From the NCBI GenBank assembly GCA_022539475.1, contig VCMS01000052.1:1-64000 (forward strand): DNA of 64,000 nt, written 5' to 3'. The notes below the pieces were generated by a model that searched no databases, had not been told where the DNA came from, and saw only the letters and a program-made list of their open reading frames with translations. Shown piece after piece: positions 11,085 through 22,701 of the stretch (positions are counted from its first letter, which is position 1; each line of letters begins with the position of its first letter). The stretch comes from Gracilaria domingensis. Lineage: Eukaryota > Rhodophyta > Florideophyceae > Gracilariales > Gracilariaceae. The position numbers were made by a program, and so were the translations under genes.

Positions 11085-11642
11085 TTATTTTGTACAGCAA
11101 ATGCATGCGATTTGAAAGGGTACGGATATGGACTGTATGATGATGGCAAGAAGATAACGCAGAACTAAGCCACAGAATACCACGTTTTTCTTGGTGCTCG
11201 TCAGCTCGTTTGGATGTTGCTCTAGATGCTCGCAGGGTATGGAAACTGTTACAGACAGCGATTTAACGACCGTTTTCGACAGCACCTCCAAAGTGAAGAG
11301 CACTGCTCTCGAAAACGGAGAAATAGGAGAAACGTGGAAGAGGTGGCGCTCTGTTGTCGTTGGCTGTTTAAAAAGACAAAAACTTGGGTTTTGAGGAATA
11401 CCACTCCCTGCGCAGCTGCAGATTCCTTGCGCTCGCGCCTTCGAAGTAGCTAGAGCGCACTCACATCTCGTAGTGCGCATCTTCCACGATGCGCACTTGC
11501 GCCCAGTCACTATGAGCGACTCGTCTGGCTCGAACCAATCTCCTTCGTCAAAGCGAATCGCTTCCATCTCCAGGCCATCTCGCCACTGCGAGCAACTCGC
11601 TTTCCGAGCTTTCCGTTTACTCCAGCGCAAGAGCAGGATCAT
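11085..11642 (-). CDS. Hypothetical frame, unsupported by any family
   Basis: An uninterrupted frame of 185 codons from the ATG at 11642. The first 80 residues contain an acidic segment (RFDEGDWFEPDESL) and look protein-like. The C-terminal part is Ser/Val/Ile-rich with a hydrophobic stretch near the end. No domain, signal peptide or repeat is recognised. It could be a gene fragment or a chance frame. Confidence 0.25.
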   Translation of the reverse strand: MILLLRWSKRKARKASCSQWRDGLEMEAIRFDEGDWFEPDESLIVTGRKCASWKMRTTRCECALATSKARAQGICSCAGSGIPQNPSFCLFKQPTTTERHLFHVSPISPFSRAVLFTLEVLSKTVVKSLSVTVSIPCEHLEQHPNELTSTKKNVVFCGLVLRYLLAIIIQSISVPFQIACICCTK

Positions 11643-12628
11643 TTTACCCTTGTGTGAGCTTGAATCGTTTCATTGACATGGTATCAGCGGCATCGGTCTG
11701 CAAACCATGGCTTCAGTTTGGCTCCAAGCACTTGACCAGATGCATGTTGAATATTTGTGGAGTATACCTGGACATGCGACTGCCGTGGGTATTTCGGGGA
11801 TTGGCAGAGAACATTATCAGCGCTTTGAGAAGTAAACTTCTCAATGTAAAAGACGCAAAGCTCCTCTAGAAATTATCTTTTGATACATAATTATTTTTCT
11901 TTAAGCGTTCTATCAAGCCAAAACAACTTCTTTATTTTTTATATTAGTCTTCATATAATTAGTATATAAAGACGCTTTTGTTGTGTAAGTGTACAAAATG
12001 TAGCTCGTCTTTATATTCTTATGTGGCATCAAGCAATTCTTTAACATATAATATAATTTAGATAAATATTGTTCGTGCCCTGGAACGGAGTCTGGTGGTT
12101 ATAAAAGCTACTTCGGAACTCCTACAGACCTGATAGTCTGGCAGTGACACGTGAAAATTATTGCAAGATATGTAGAGTGCTTGTGAAAAGTACTCCCTAC
12201 GAAGCGGATGATTTGATGAAGAATCAATGTTTTGACTCCTTAGCTTTGAAATAGATATTTTTAACTTTAAAATAAAAAGCAAAAGTTCTCGAACTCAACA
12301 TGAAATATTACAGAACAAAACTTTTACACATATTTTAATTTAAATGTTGTACTGTAACAAATAGAGCTGGAGAAAGATAATAAAGAAAAACAATACAAAG
12401 CAGAACAGTGTTTTTTGGCTGTGTTTAAACTTTGTTCAGTGATACCTAAATATTTGGAGGTAATGCCAAAAGAACCATCTACATTTGTCTTGTACAGAAC
12501 CTTTCTTTTTGGATATCACCTAAAATGTAGTTCCCAAATGTTTGCATGGAAGGAAAGATTTTTCATCAGGAGCTCATTCATTAAAATGGCAGTGATCGAA
12601 TCACAGCAATGTTCCAAAAAAGGAATTA

Positions 12629-12651
12629 AATGCGCCGTGTGACACGGCGCA
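12629..12651. repeat. Palindromic repeat, also at 46917-46937
   Basis: ATGCGCCG, a 7-nt loop TGTGACA, then CGGCGCAT. A related sequence (ATGCGCATTGTGACACGGCGCAT) lies at 46915-46937, and both have similar flanks (CAATGTTCC/CAATGATCC upstream, TTTTA and T-rich downstream). This suggests two copies of a small dispersed element of roughly 100 bp. Confidence 0.5.
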
Positions 12652-13699
12652 TATTTTTAAATAATTTTACCAGAATATGACTGATACTTTGAAGAACAAG
12701 AGATCATTCTATATATAAGCGCGCACTTTTTGTCAGTGTACCGACAATCTAGAAAGATTACCAAAACTACCGTTAGTGCTGGTATTTATTCCATTTTCGC
12801 TAAAATTTGCTTCACATTTTGGGTTGATAAGCGAGTGTCCACGCCAGTAAAAGCTTTGCAATCACTCAGCGTCAAATGGCTGGTTCAGTTGTGACGAGTC
12901 TCACGCTGCTCTGATGCAGCTCGTAATGAAAATTCTCTTGGAACCCATTTGGCAAAACACGACAATGTAATGTCTGTCTACAAAAGCTCCTGTTCCAGGC
13001 TAAAGAGCAATCCAGGATAAAAGCAGGTGTGTTTTGATTGCTTACGACTGAAAGGCTGAATAAACGAATCAATTTTTCCATGTTTTGCAGAACTATCTCC
13101 TATCAAAAGTAGAGAGTTACCACTTCAATTACCTCAAATCTCCCATCGCTCACACAAATTCTACTAAAAGCATATTTCTATTCAAACAAATTCCTTTGTA
13201 GCGTCCCATGATGACAGATGGCTTTCCTACTGACATCTTTTGTATCCAATCGCTTACATGGTCTCTCATTCCGCTTTTGTTTCTCTATCCGACATTACTT
13301 AACTGCTTCCCCTTCCGGCAACTCTGACGTCCCGGTCAATAATCTTGTTATCTTTCAACGTGATCGTCAGCTCTTCGACATGTAGTTCCTTGTTCTCATC
13401 GATATGACTACTGCTTATTTTGTAAGCGTTCCCGAGTTACAGATAGAAAGCATCGTTTGCGCAAAGCAACAAGCCTGTTTTTGCCGCTTAGAAAGCTGCC
13501 AACCACCCTACAACTCTCACGTTCCCAGTAAACTTATGATTAGCACAACAAAAATCTTCTCCACTCAGCCAATCCAACGAGTGTTTTCTGCTGTTGATCA
13601 GCGCTAGCTTGCAACCGCGGTTAGGAGATCCTGTTCATCTCAAACAATCATCTGACCAAATACCGTGTGTCGAATAATGTTCTCGCTTGTCAGTTATAT

Positions 13700-14356
13700 A
13701 GCGCGCGATGAGCTGCGGCATATGTTACAGGAGTTTACGCCCATGTGAAATGGCACGCTCGGCAAGACTGGAATAACCGAACACCGAATTGATCTAATGC
13801 CGAACACACGGCCAATCTCGCAACACTCTCACAGGGCAGAATGGACAGCGCGACAAGAAGAGAAAGATCAAGTTGAAAAAATGCTCTGCGCTGGAGTGCT
13901 CGAGCCAACTCAATCATCTTGGCCCTCGCCGGTGGTGCTCGCTCCCAAAGCTGATATTTCTTGGCTATTGGGCATCGATTACCGCAAGCTAAACGCTCCT
14001 ACGGTCAAGGATGTTTATCGTATCTCACGAATGGATGAATGTAACGATTTGTTGGGCGACGCGAAACGGTTCACAACGCTAGACGCGAATTGGGGCTATT
14101 GGAAAGTTCCCATGAGGGCTGAAGATCGTGACAAGACGGCTTTCGTTGGTCATGAAGGATTCTACCCATTCAATCAGATGCTTTTGAGTTAACAAACGCG
14201 CCAGCCACATTTAAGAAATCTGTGGATATTTTGCTCGCCCGCTTCGAGTGGAAACCTTGCATGGTTTATCTGGAGGACATCATTGTCTACTCCAACAACC
14301 TTGATGATCCCTTAATCTACGTACGGGATGTGATGCGAGTCCTACGCGATGCAGGC
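13700..14356 (+). pseudogene. Element 2 reverse transcriptase, N-terminal part
   Basis: Parallels 18573-19230 of element 1. Recognisable blocks include LDANWGYWKVP, RDKTAF and TNAPATFKKSVDILLARF. It has a stop at about 13745, a frame change near 14190 and an altered catalytic box: YLED at 14267-14278 in place of YLDD, so one catalytic Asp is lost. It ends exactly at the insertion site of element 1, after codons for LRDAG. Confidence 0.85.
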
Positions 14357-15095
14357 TGTAGTGCAACGCTCATCTATGAGTATTCTGACTGGACTTAGTC
14401 ATATTTCTCGTTTACGGGTTTGCCTGGTACACACCAGTATATGACTAGTAGTTACTAGTGGTTGCCATTGGGATGGTTCGGACACGTGGGACACGGTGGA
14501 GCTGAACGGAGGTTGGCCACAACACGTGGGCGGTTGCCACAATTAGTGGGAAGTTTAGTTGATATTATTTATTAATTTTAGTGAGGACACTACTTAGTGC
14601 GACGGCGTCGCCGCCGTCGCACCAGTAAAGTGCCCCAACCAGGGTGATCCTACCTCAAGGATCTCGGCTCTAGCCACTCTCGCCTTCGGCGGTGCACAAC
14701 TCCTTATCGGAGGGACTCCCCGTTGTAACGGTGCGGCTATCCACCCTGCGTCTCCACAGAACCCAACTTTGGGAGTGTTATAACCATCTGTTGTCGTGTT
14801 CGACCCTGTATAGGGAATACCCCGGCGATACGCCGTACCTCTCTTTTCCCTCTCTCTCTCCTATCTTTCCCTTTCCCCACTCCGTGGTTTCGTCCCTCTT
14901 CGAGGCTACTACACTCGCGTGCGAGTCACCCTTCTCTGCTCAACTCTCAACGCCCCGTCGCGACGGTTTGGCCCCGGTCTTACACCCGGCTAGTTGCGCC
15001 ATTCCAGAGAGGCTCTGTTCTCTGGGTTGCCCTCAGTAGAGGAAGATCCCGAACGTCTTCGTGGTGTCTTTTCCTCGCTCACGGGTTGCACTACA
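14357..15095 (+). repeat. Element 1 left LTR
   Basis: Contains two CACGTG boxes (14483-14488, 14523-14528), an AT-rich promoter-like block (14561-14580) and a perfect 11-bp GC-rich hairpin (14597-14622, GTGCGACGGCG with loop TCGC) followed by CAGTAAAG. A pyrimidine-rich stretch lies at 14840-14880. The order suggests U3, TATA-like element, then a transcript starting near the hairpin. Confidence 0.9.
14597..14622 (+). promoter_or_regulatory. LTR hairpin downstream of AT-rich promoter block
   Basis: The 11-bp arms GTGCGACGGCG/CGCCGTCGCAC with loop TCGC lie about 20-35 nt after the AT-rich block and are followed by AGTAAA. The right LTR repeats it at 25267-25292. Element 2 has an analogous hairpin at 31910-31929. 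Likely at the 5' end of the element RNA (inference). Confidence 0.55.
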
Positions 15096-15098
15096 AAG

Positions 15099-15116
15099 TG
15101 GTCTCCCGACTTAGAA
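15099..15116 (+). other. Primer-binding site of element 1
   Basis: TGGTCTCCCGACTTAGAA starts three bases after the LTR. Its complement would be a tRNA 3' end closing with GGGAGACCA, with C at the conserved position 61. I cannot name the tRNA. Element 3 has the same site with one difference. Confidence 0.75.
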
Positions 15117-15194
15117 AGTTGACCCACTCTTGTGTACCCTCTTTGAGGTTCGTTTTCTCTCGGAAGTTCCCGTGTAACGGTTGGTTGGATACCG

Positions 15195-17395
15195 ATGTCT
15201 CGGAAGCCTTCCGATGCAGAGCCTGCGATCACTCGCAGTCGTTCCACCAACGGTGGTAATCCGACGGATGGTCAACCCCCTTCGAGGATACCAGTCCGCC
15301 CTGGATCTACATTGGGTAACAGACCGTCCTCGCGGACGTCTAACCCGCCGGCACGCCGGACACTTCTGTTTTCCCCGTTGATCCCTCCCACTGATGGGAT
15401 TGCTCCTGCATCTGCCGCTGCCGCACTGGCTCCTGCTGGGCAGGTAAAGGCGACCGCCGAGGCGTCTCAGGCCCGTCGGGAGACGATTGACGACCCCCAG
15501 GGTGCAACCCTGGAAGAGCAGGTTTGCATGCTGCGCGCTGCTCACAATTCCCTTATGGGAGCCCATGATTCCCTCGCGGGAGAAGTCCGGACGCTCCGGG
15601 AGGAAGTCCGCACATTTCCTGTGAAGGATGTTGCAGAGGATCTCCGTATTCTACGGTCCGATGTCAACTCCGTGCTGGAATGCATTGGAGGACCCGCTGC
15701 CTTCGTGGAAGGAATCGAGACCCGATTCGATCGGATTCGAAGCCGTCTGGAGACGTTGAAGAAGGCCGCTATCGCGGAACTTGCCACTCCGGCGGAGCCA
15801 GTTGAAGTGTCGCATCGCGACAAGAACACCGGTCGGGACAAATCACGCCGCAGGCGGCAGGCCAAGGAGCAAAACCAGTACTCCGACTCGGATTCGAGTA
15901 CGTCAGCTGACGCCCCGAATGATTCGGAAAGTTCTGACTCGTCAGAGTCTTCCATCGAAGATGGTCGTGCAGGGCACTCATCACGCTCTAAGCGGTCATC
16001 GGCCACCCAAGGTGTTGTTCGTACCCGGTCGAAGGGACGGAAGCACTCCGGGTTGAAGGAGCTGAAGCCGACGAGCCCGATGTATCGGAAGCTACTCCCA
16101 TACCGGTATTACCGTTTGGAGGATTCCTCATTGGATCGCACACCCCGTGGGACGGGTAAAGTGAAGGACTGCATCCGTCGTATGCAGCTCTCACTGCGTA
16201 ACCAGACCTTTTCTGGAGAGGACCCAGTCCTGGTGCTTGATTTTCTCGCCCGTTTTGTGGCGGAGGCCGATGTTCTCGGGATGAACGAAGGCCAGGCCTA
16301 CATTGCGTTACCGTATTTCTTACGGGGGGTGGCCGAAGACCAGTTCAACTCTGTAAGAGGCTCATCTCGTGCCTCCGAAGGAGGGGTTACGTGCTGGCCG
16401 GAAGCGGTCCAGTACTTGCTGCGCTCGTACGCCACCAACGACGCAATCGGTACGGCCATCCTGGCACTCCGGGACACCCGGCAGAAGTCTGGAGAGACGG
16501 AAACCGATTACTCGGTCCGCCTGAATAAGGCTTTCCACCGTTGTGGTAATGTCTACCCGCAGGGGAACGTTGTACGATGTTCGTCGACGGCCTCGACCCG
16601 GCCATCAAGACTTTGGTCGCCCGCTACCGCGAGGATAAGCGGAAGATTACCTACCTCGAGTTAGTCCAGTACGCTCGAGCGGAGGGTGATGCACTTCGTG
16701 CACGAGGTCCTGTCACCAGGTCGAAGTCCGCCAAGGCGTTGATGATGGAGACCGGATCCCCATCGTTGTCGCTGCACACGAGCGAGGCCTCCCCAAGGGA
16801 GTACGACAACGTCCAGTTGGCCCAGGAAGGCCGGAGTTCCATTCCAACTACGGAACTACCGTCAACGACGGATGCCTCCTTCGATACCGCTCGGGACAGC
16901 ACGCTGCTTTACGCAGATGCAAACCGTGTGAACGGGCCGAAAATCCCGTACGCGAACGGAGCAACCCGTTTTCAACGGCCTGGATGGAGGGACACACGCC
17001 CTAGGGTAGGGTTCACCGATGCTCGGAATAGTAACCCGTGTTCGGGGATGGCAATGCCGATCTGTCACCTTTGCTACACGCATGGTCACATTTCGCCGCA
17101 GTGCCTCCTCTCGATGAGGGATATGTCCATGGTTACGGTGAACTATGAAGCCTTGACTCCAGAGGAGAAGAGAACCGTCCCTATGACGTCGTACTTGCGT
17201 GCGAAGACGGACTTCTCTCACGCTGTCGCAGCACCACCGCCGCAGCGGAATGTCCAGGCACCACCCGTGCATCCAAACCCTCGGCATGTTGCCGAACCCA
17301 AAACCGCTAACGCGGGACCCCACGGCCAACGAGCCCAAGCACTCGTAGCCGAGGAACCTGAGCAGCCGCCGCAGGCGGAAGTTCAGGGAAACTGA
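15195..17395 (+). pseudogene. gag: Element 1 gag, one-base deletion
   Basis: Encodes the capsid/nucleocapsid polyprotein of the retrotransposon. The ATG at 15195 opens a frame running to about 16570, continued in the -1 frame to the TGA at 17393-17395. N-terminal Pro/Ala/Thr-rich part, then a coiled-coil-like segment (EEVRTF...SDVNSVLE). Next come an acidic Ser/Asp stretch (DSDSSTSADAP) and a conserved capsid core (VLDFLARFVAEADVLGMNE, SVRGSSRASEGG, SYATNDA). A CCHC zinc knuckle C-H-L-C-x4-H-x4-C lies near 17060-17103. Compared with element 3, exactly one base is missing in the G run at 16562-16565, which breaks the frame between capsid core and knuckle. This is a real mutation or an assembly error in a homopolymer. 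Without it gag would be a single frame of about 730 codons. Confidence 0.88.
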
Positions 17396-17427
17396 ACAAG
17401 GGACTCTCCCTTTCCGGAGAGGCGTCC
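17386..17427 (+). promoter_or_regulatory. Programmed -1 ribosomal frameshift signal, gag to pol
   Basis: In the gag frame the sequence reads G-GGA-AAC (17386-17392), a canonical X-XXY-YYZ slippery heptamer, directly followed by the gag stop TGA (17393-17395). The pol frame is -1 and becomes open only after a stop at 17359-17361, so the shift must happen in this 34-nt window. Eight bases after the heptamer a hairpin can form: CTCTCC (17404-17409) with GGAGAG (17416-17421), extended by GGA/TCC at 17401-17403 and 17425-17427. Heptamer type, frame direction and spacer length all fit known -1 signals. Confidence 0.8.
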
Positions 17428-19473
17428 TCAGAATTGAGGCTGTTGACGCCCGAGGCGTCGTTGCCTCGCTCCCCGGTGAAAATCTTCTCGAGGAAAGACG
17501 CCGCAGACGCGGATTCGAAACACCTCGGTGTTTTGCGTCGACCATGGATACGGGTAAGGAATAACCGGATCCCGGACCGAATCATGGTGATGGCCAAGCG
17601 AAACTATAAGGTGTACGCTGACCTTGGCCTGAGCCCCCAGTTTATGGTGCGTTACCTGACTGTACTAGACACAGGTGCAGGTCCGAACTTCATCGTGGAG
17701 TCCCTTCTCACACCGCAATTGCGGCAACTTATCCGCCGCAGCATGCTTCCTGATGTCGCTGATGCGAATAACAACCCGTTAACAACGGTGGGAACAATCG
17801 ACTTAGTCGTACGCTTGGGAACCTCCGTGGTGAAGGTCGACTTCATCGTTTGTCGGTCATTGGCTGCCCCAGTCATTTTGAGTTGCGATTACTGCGACAG
17901 GTTTGTCGATGCAATCAGGCCCCGCCTCAGGCGTGTAAAACTCGACGACGGTTCGTCGGTACCGATCGTCCGTCGTCCGCTGAAGCGGTCATCGCGGAAG
18001 CAAGTTCCACTCCCTGCTAAGCAGGCCCCGGCACCGGCGTCGCGCGAGTCCACCAAGCTCCGCGTCGCCGCGTCGATCCGCATCCCGCCTGAGTCCCAAA
18101 TGATGGTGTCGGTTAATTCCCGTCAACACGGTCTTCGGGTTATTCAATCGCTTACCTCGTTGTACGAGAAGTGCCAACTCGCTGTCGCGAATGGCGTTGT
18201 GCAAGTCACACCGGATACTCCGTTTCGGATACTTGTTGCCAACCTTGGCAGCACCCCCCAGTATCTGGTGAAGAACCAAGTCATTGGGTCTGTGACACCA
18301 CACCCACTCGCGATGCTTCCAACGAAGATGACGGCTGCGGATGTTCTCGGATTAGTTACCTCCGAAGAGGACGTCGCCTCATCTAAGGAGGGGGAGGGAG
18401 TCGCAATTCCTGCCGCTTCTACGAGTACCACTACCGTCGCAACGGAGAAGCAACCGACTGACTCGGAACCAAACCCTGTGTCAGGGACAGAAGAGCGTAA
18501 GCCCACGAGCTACGACAAGGTTGACCCCTTGAAGGCGCTCGAGGAACTTGACCTCGGTCATGTACCGGAGTCGCACCGTGAACGTCTAAGAGACATGTTA
18601 CGGGAGTTTACCCCAATGTGGGATGGCTCTCTTGGAGAGATCAATGCAACGGAACACCGTATCGATGTGTTACCGAACACGCGTCCGGTTTCACAACCCC
18701 CTTACAGGGCAGGACCGAAAGCTCGGGAGGAAGAACAGTTCCAAGTGGACAAGATGCTCCGCGCAGGTTTCATCGAGCACGCGCAATCGCCGTGGGCATC
18801 CCCAGTGGTACTGGCTCTCAAGGCCGACGGAACTTGGAGTTTCTGTGTCGACTATCGCCGACTTAACGCCGTGACGGTAAGAGACGCTTACCCAATCCCT
18901 CGTATGGACGAGTGCATCGCTTCGCTCGGTGACGCTACCGTGTTCACGGCATTGGATGCCAATTGGGGATACTGGCAAGTCCCCGTCAGGGAGGAAGACC
19001 GCGATAAGACTGCGTTCGTGTGCCACTCGGGCTCCTACCGCTTCAAGCGGATGTCTTTCGGCTTCACCAACGCGCCCGCTACGTTCCAGCGTGCCATCGA
19101 CATTCTGTTGAGCCGCTTCAAGTGGCGGACCTGTCTCGTCTACCTTGACGATATCATCGTGTTTTCCAGTAATCTGGACGATCATCCCACCCATGTCAGG
19201 GACGTGATGACCACTCTGCGTGATGCAGGAATCACCCTCAAGTTGAGGAAGTGTGAATTCTTCACCGACACCGTCAAGTATCTTGGGCACATAATCCGTC
19301 CAGGACGGCTGACGATCGAGGAAGCTCGCGTCAAGTCACTCGCTAAGGCGAAAGAACCGCGGACTCAAACGGAATTACGCTCCTTCTTAGGGCTGGTCAA
19401 CGTCTACAGACGGTTCGTGCCGAACTTTTCGGACATAGCGGCTCCCCTTAACGCTCTCTTGACTACCAAGTAG
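17393..19473 (+). CDS. pol: Element 1 pol, protease and reverse transcriptase
   Basis: The frame is open from after 17361 and is probably translated as a gag-pol product by -1 frameshifting at 17386-17392. The first ATG-like codon is only at about 17578. An aspartic protease region has the active-site triplet in VLDTGAGPNFI (about 17665-17697). A linker follows, then the RT: start of domain near FCVDYRRLN, LDANWGYWQVP, SFGFTNAPATF and the catalytic YLDD (about 19141-19152), YLGHIIRPG, SFLGLVNVYRRFVPNF. All RT motifs needed for activity appear present. The frame ends at TAG 19471-19473 because a deletion of about 150 bp relative to element 2 joins the end of the RT connection to the middle of RNase H in a different frame. 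Confidence 0.88.
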
Positions 19474-21404
19474 GCTGCGCGCTGTTCCAAACCACTCCCG
19501 AAGGAGAACGAAAACCCATAGGGTACTGGTCACGTTCGCTCAACGTTCATGAACGGAACTACTCCGTTTCGGAGAAGGAGTGCCTTGCAGTCGTATGGGC
19601 ATTATCCACCCTCCGTCCCTACCTGCTAGGTGTGCACTTTACCGTGTACACGGATCATTCCTCGTTGAGGTGGTTGATGAATATCTCTGATCCATCAGGC
19701 CGCCTTATGCGGTGGAGGCTCCGCCTAGCGGAATTCGACTTCGACGTCGTGTACAAAAAGGGGACCCTGAACACCCAGGCGGACGCGTTGTCGCGCTTAC
19801 CCACAAATGGGGAAACTCTGGCCGTCGAGGACGATGATATTCCTTGCTTCGTCGTTGGCGATGATGAGCCGGAACTCCCGGAGTGGCAGCTAGACGACTG
19901 GCTAGATGACTGGGACGATATGGACGCTGACTTCGACGAACTGCTTGTTGCAGGCAAAACCGAGGCTATAAAGCCCCTACCGGGGAATTTTGTCCCGGTA
20001 TCACCGGAAGAAATGATCCGAGAACAGCATGGAGACCCGTTCTGCATCAAAGTCCGTGCCCGACTAAACGGAGGCGACACCCTCCCATTCGAGGTTAATG
20101 ACATCGGCTATCTCATAAGGACAGTCGAGTCACACCCACAAGTCGTGGTACCACACTCGTTACAGACGAGGATCCTACACCTTTCGCATTACGCAAAGTT
20201 AGGTGGCCACGCAGGTGGACGGAAATTGTACCTCACTTTGAGGAGAGATTTCTACTGGCCCGCCATGGCGGTGGATTGTTACGCTACGGTACGCTTCTGC
20301 GCCGATTGCGCGAAAAACCGCGTGAAGCTGCGAAAGAATTCCAAGAAAGTGAAACTATTCCCTGCCAGGGTGCCGCTTGAATTTGTGGCAATCTATATTC
20401 TCGGACCATTGCTTACCACTCGGAGAGGTAACAAATTTCTTCTCGTTATCACCGATCGGTTCTCGAAACTGGTTCGGACAGTACCTCTAAAGAGGATCAC
20501 CGCGTTCACGGTCGCGCAGGCATTCGCCACGCACTGGATCTTCGTGTACGGTTTTCCTGTGGAGTTATTATCCGATAACGGAAAGCAATTCGCATCCCGG
20601 TTCTTCCAGGATGTCTGCCGCATCATGGACGTGAAGAACCTCTTCACGACCACTTACCATCCCCAATGTAATGGGCAAGTTGAACGGTATAACCGTACGA
20701 TGTTGGCATCTCTCCGTTCCTACGTTGCTGACCACCCAAAAACATGGGACTTATACACCGACGCGTTAACCTTTGCGTATAACACGCAGGTACACAGGAC
20801 TACTGGTGTTTCCCCATTCGAACTGGTTTTGTCAAGGACACCCCCGCCATTGGCGTTAGAATCACAAGCTACCTTGGGCAGTTTCCCATCTGTGGGTGAT
20901 TATCGCCAACAATGGAAAGCCTCGCTAACGAAGTTAGTACCGGCTGCCCGGAAGTCAATGGCGAAAGCCCAAGCCGCTTACAAGCGTGATTTTGATGCTC
21001 GCTTGCGAGGAAGGACCCCTGAACCCCTTACGATGGGAAACCATGTCTTCGTACGGAAGGAACACTACAACCCTGAAAAGGGCAAACGTCATAAGCTCTC
21101 GCCTGTGGCGGATGGACCGTACAAGGTAATCTCGGTTGCACCGGACACTGTTGTAGTCGAGATCGCTGACGCGCATGAGCGGATCTCCCGCGACCGCGTG
21201 GTAATGGCCCCTCCACCCTCGTCTGAGGTTACCCCGTCTGATACAGAGCCCGTGTCTACGGAGTCAACAACACCGGTACCACCGGAAACAAATGTGGTGA
21301 CAAGACCGTCCGTCCTGCCCCACCCCCACCGAGGCCTTACAGACCTCCCGAGGCCTTACAGACCTCCCGATAGAGTCGGCGCCACCGACTGTGTCGGACA
21401 ATGA
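19461..21404 (+). pseudogene. pol: Element 1 pol, RNase H (truncated) and integrase (catalytic Asp changed)
   Basis: After the deletion junction the frame carries the C-terminal half of RNase H (IGYWSRSLNVHERNYSVSEK, YTDHSSL, ADALSRLP). The N-terminal part with the first catalytic Asp (DTDASD in element 2) is gone. The integrase has the zinc-binding HHCC region (SHYAKLGGHAGG ... FCADC). In the catalytic core the first Asp is replaced by Tyr (TAT at 20394-20396; element 2 has Asp there), while the second Asp (LSDNGKQF) and the Glu (GQVERYNRT) remain. A GPY-like region (KLSPVADGPYKVI) follows. Pol leaves frame before the chromodomain because a 19-bp direct duplication (21331-21349 and 21350-21368) shifts the frame by one. 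Confidence 0.85.
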
Positions 21405-22701
21405 TCGCCACCAGGGCACCCCCGTTTCTGTCCCATCGCTGGGTTCACCTACCCGCGATGCGGGACATTCTGTTACTCCCCACACCGCTCCATCTGAGGA
21501 GGAGGAGGAGGTTATCAGCTCTGCTGAGAGTCATAAGCCGACGTCGCGTCGTGAGGACAACCGTGAAGCACGGACTATACGGAGCTCTCCGGATGTTCCG
21601 GCCAGTGCGCGGGCATCGCGTCCGCAACGCACGCTCGCACGCCGCACACACAGCCCCGTTGCCGGGAAGTCTACACCGTCGCCGGGTAAGGACACTCACG
21701 CAGAAGCGGATTCGGTTAAGTCAACAGAACCTCGTGGCCAACCAGCCGCGCTGGGTCGAACGAAGTCGAAAGATGTCGCCGGCATCACGCCGACGCCGTC
21801 GGAACGAAGCCCCACTGGGGAAAGCGCAGCAACATCGCGGCCCGCCGCGCGACGCGACGCAGAACGACCAGGAATCCTGGAAAATCCTGCGGAGCAGGCA
21901 CGAGCTGAGGAAAAAGAAGTCCCGAGCAACTCGGTAGAACCCGGCGGTACAGCCGTGGGAATGCCGGACACTCCGGGAAGAGTTCACGTCATGGACGGTA
22001 CGGCACCAAATATTGGGCGTAAAATATCGGCGCAAGCGCAGGCACGCGCGGAGATCACGAGATCGCAAGCCGCCGGCGGTGTTGATAACCCCGGTAACCC
22101 GGAAGTAACCGTTCAGAACGAGAACTTGAGCAAAGAAAGAAAAGGGCCAACGGCGCAGCCGTTGGAGGACACCTGTAACAGGGAGGCGGTTCTCCCGAGG
22201 GAGCTTGACAGCCAACCGTCGCTACAGTCACGTGCAGGCACGGTTGTGAAGCCACCCGAGGTGGGACTCTCCGACGCAAACGGACAAGGCGAGCACACAG
22301 CTACGCCGACGCCGCCGAAGCGGAAGGACCCACGCCGAATGGCGGTACGCAGCGACATCGAAAGCACGTCCCCTCGGAGGGAACTGGCGACGCAAAGCCA
22401 GGCGCGCGCTGTTACCCCCGTCACGGGAACCGTTCCCCCGCAAGGGTTGTCGACCGATGAAGTAACAATAACACGGCAAGGCCGGCAGGTGTACATTCAG
22501 GAGTACATTGTCGACCGAATTGTCGGGCATACCTGGGACCAGGAGGGCATCTTGTTATACCGCGTCCGTTGGTACGGCTACGACCCAGAGTGGGATACAT
22601 ACGAACCTATCGAGCACCTGCCACGCTCGAAGGTCGTACAGTACCACCGCTCCGCGGGGACAGCCACACCAGCGACGCTGGACGATGCCCAAGTGGGATA
22701 A
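21369..22701 (+). CDS. Element 1 chromodomain-bearing C-terminus of integrase
   Basis: Open frame to the TAA at 22699-22701. A long low-complexity linker rich in Pro, Ser, Thr, Glu and Arg precedes a chromodomain near the end: YIVDRIVGHTWDQEG, LYRVRWYGY, DTYEPIEHLPRSKV (about 22498-22647). The aromatic residues Y, W and Y typical of methyl-lysine-binding cages are present. Chromodomains on integrase direct chromoviruses to marked chromatin. In elements without the 19-bp duplication this would be continuous with integrase. An internal ATG at 21391 exists but translation from it is doubtful. Confidence 0.85.

Larger units (their letters stand above)
9609..13699. other. Long AT-rich intergenic stretch
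   Basis: About 4 kb without a gene I can support. It contains many short frames, one 185-codon minus-strand frame (11085-11642, listed separately) and a small palindrome at 12629-12651. The part 11860-12420 is very AT-rich and looks empty. Confidence 0.5.

Noticed and set aside
14692-15039. 115-codon frame repeated identically at 25362-25709
   Set aside because: It lies wholly within the two LTRs of element 1; LTR sequence, not a gene.
16561-16580. Second programmed frameshift inside element 1 gag
   Set aside because: The heptamer G-GGG-AAC is not a valid slip site, and element 3 reads through the same region in one frame, so a one-base deletion is simpler.
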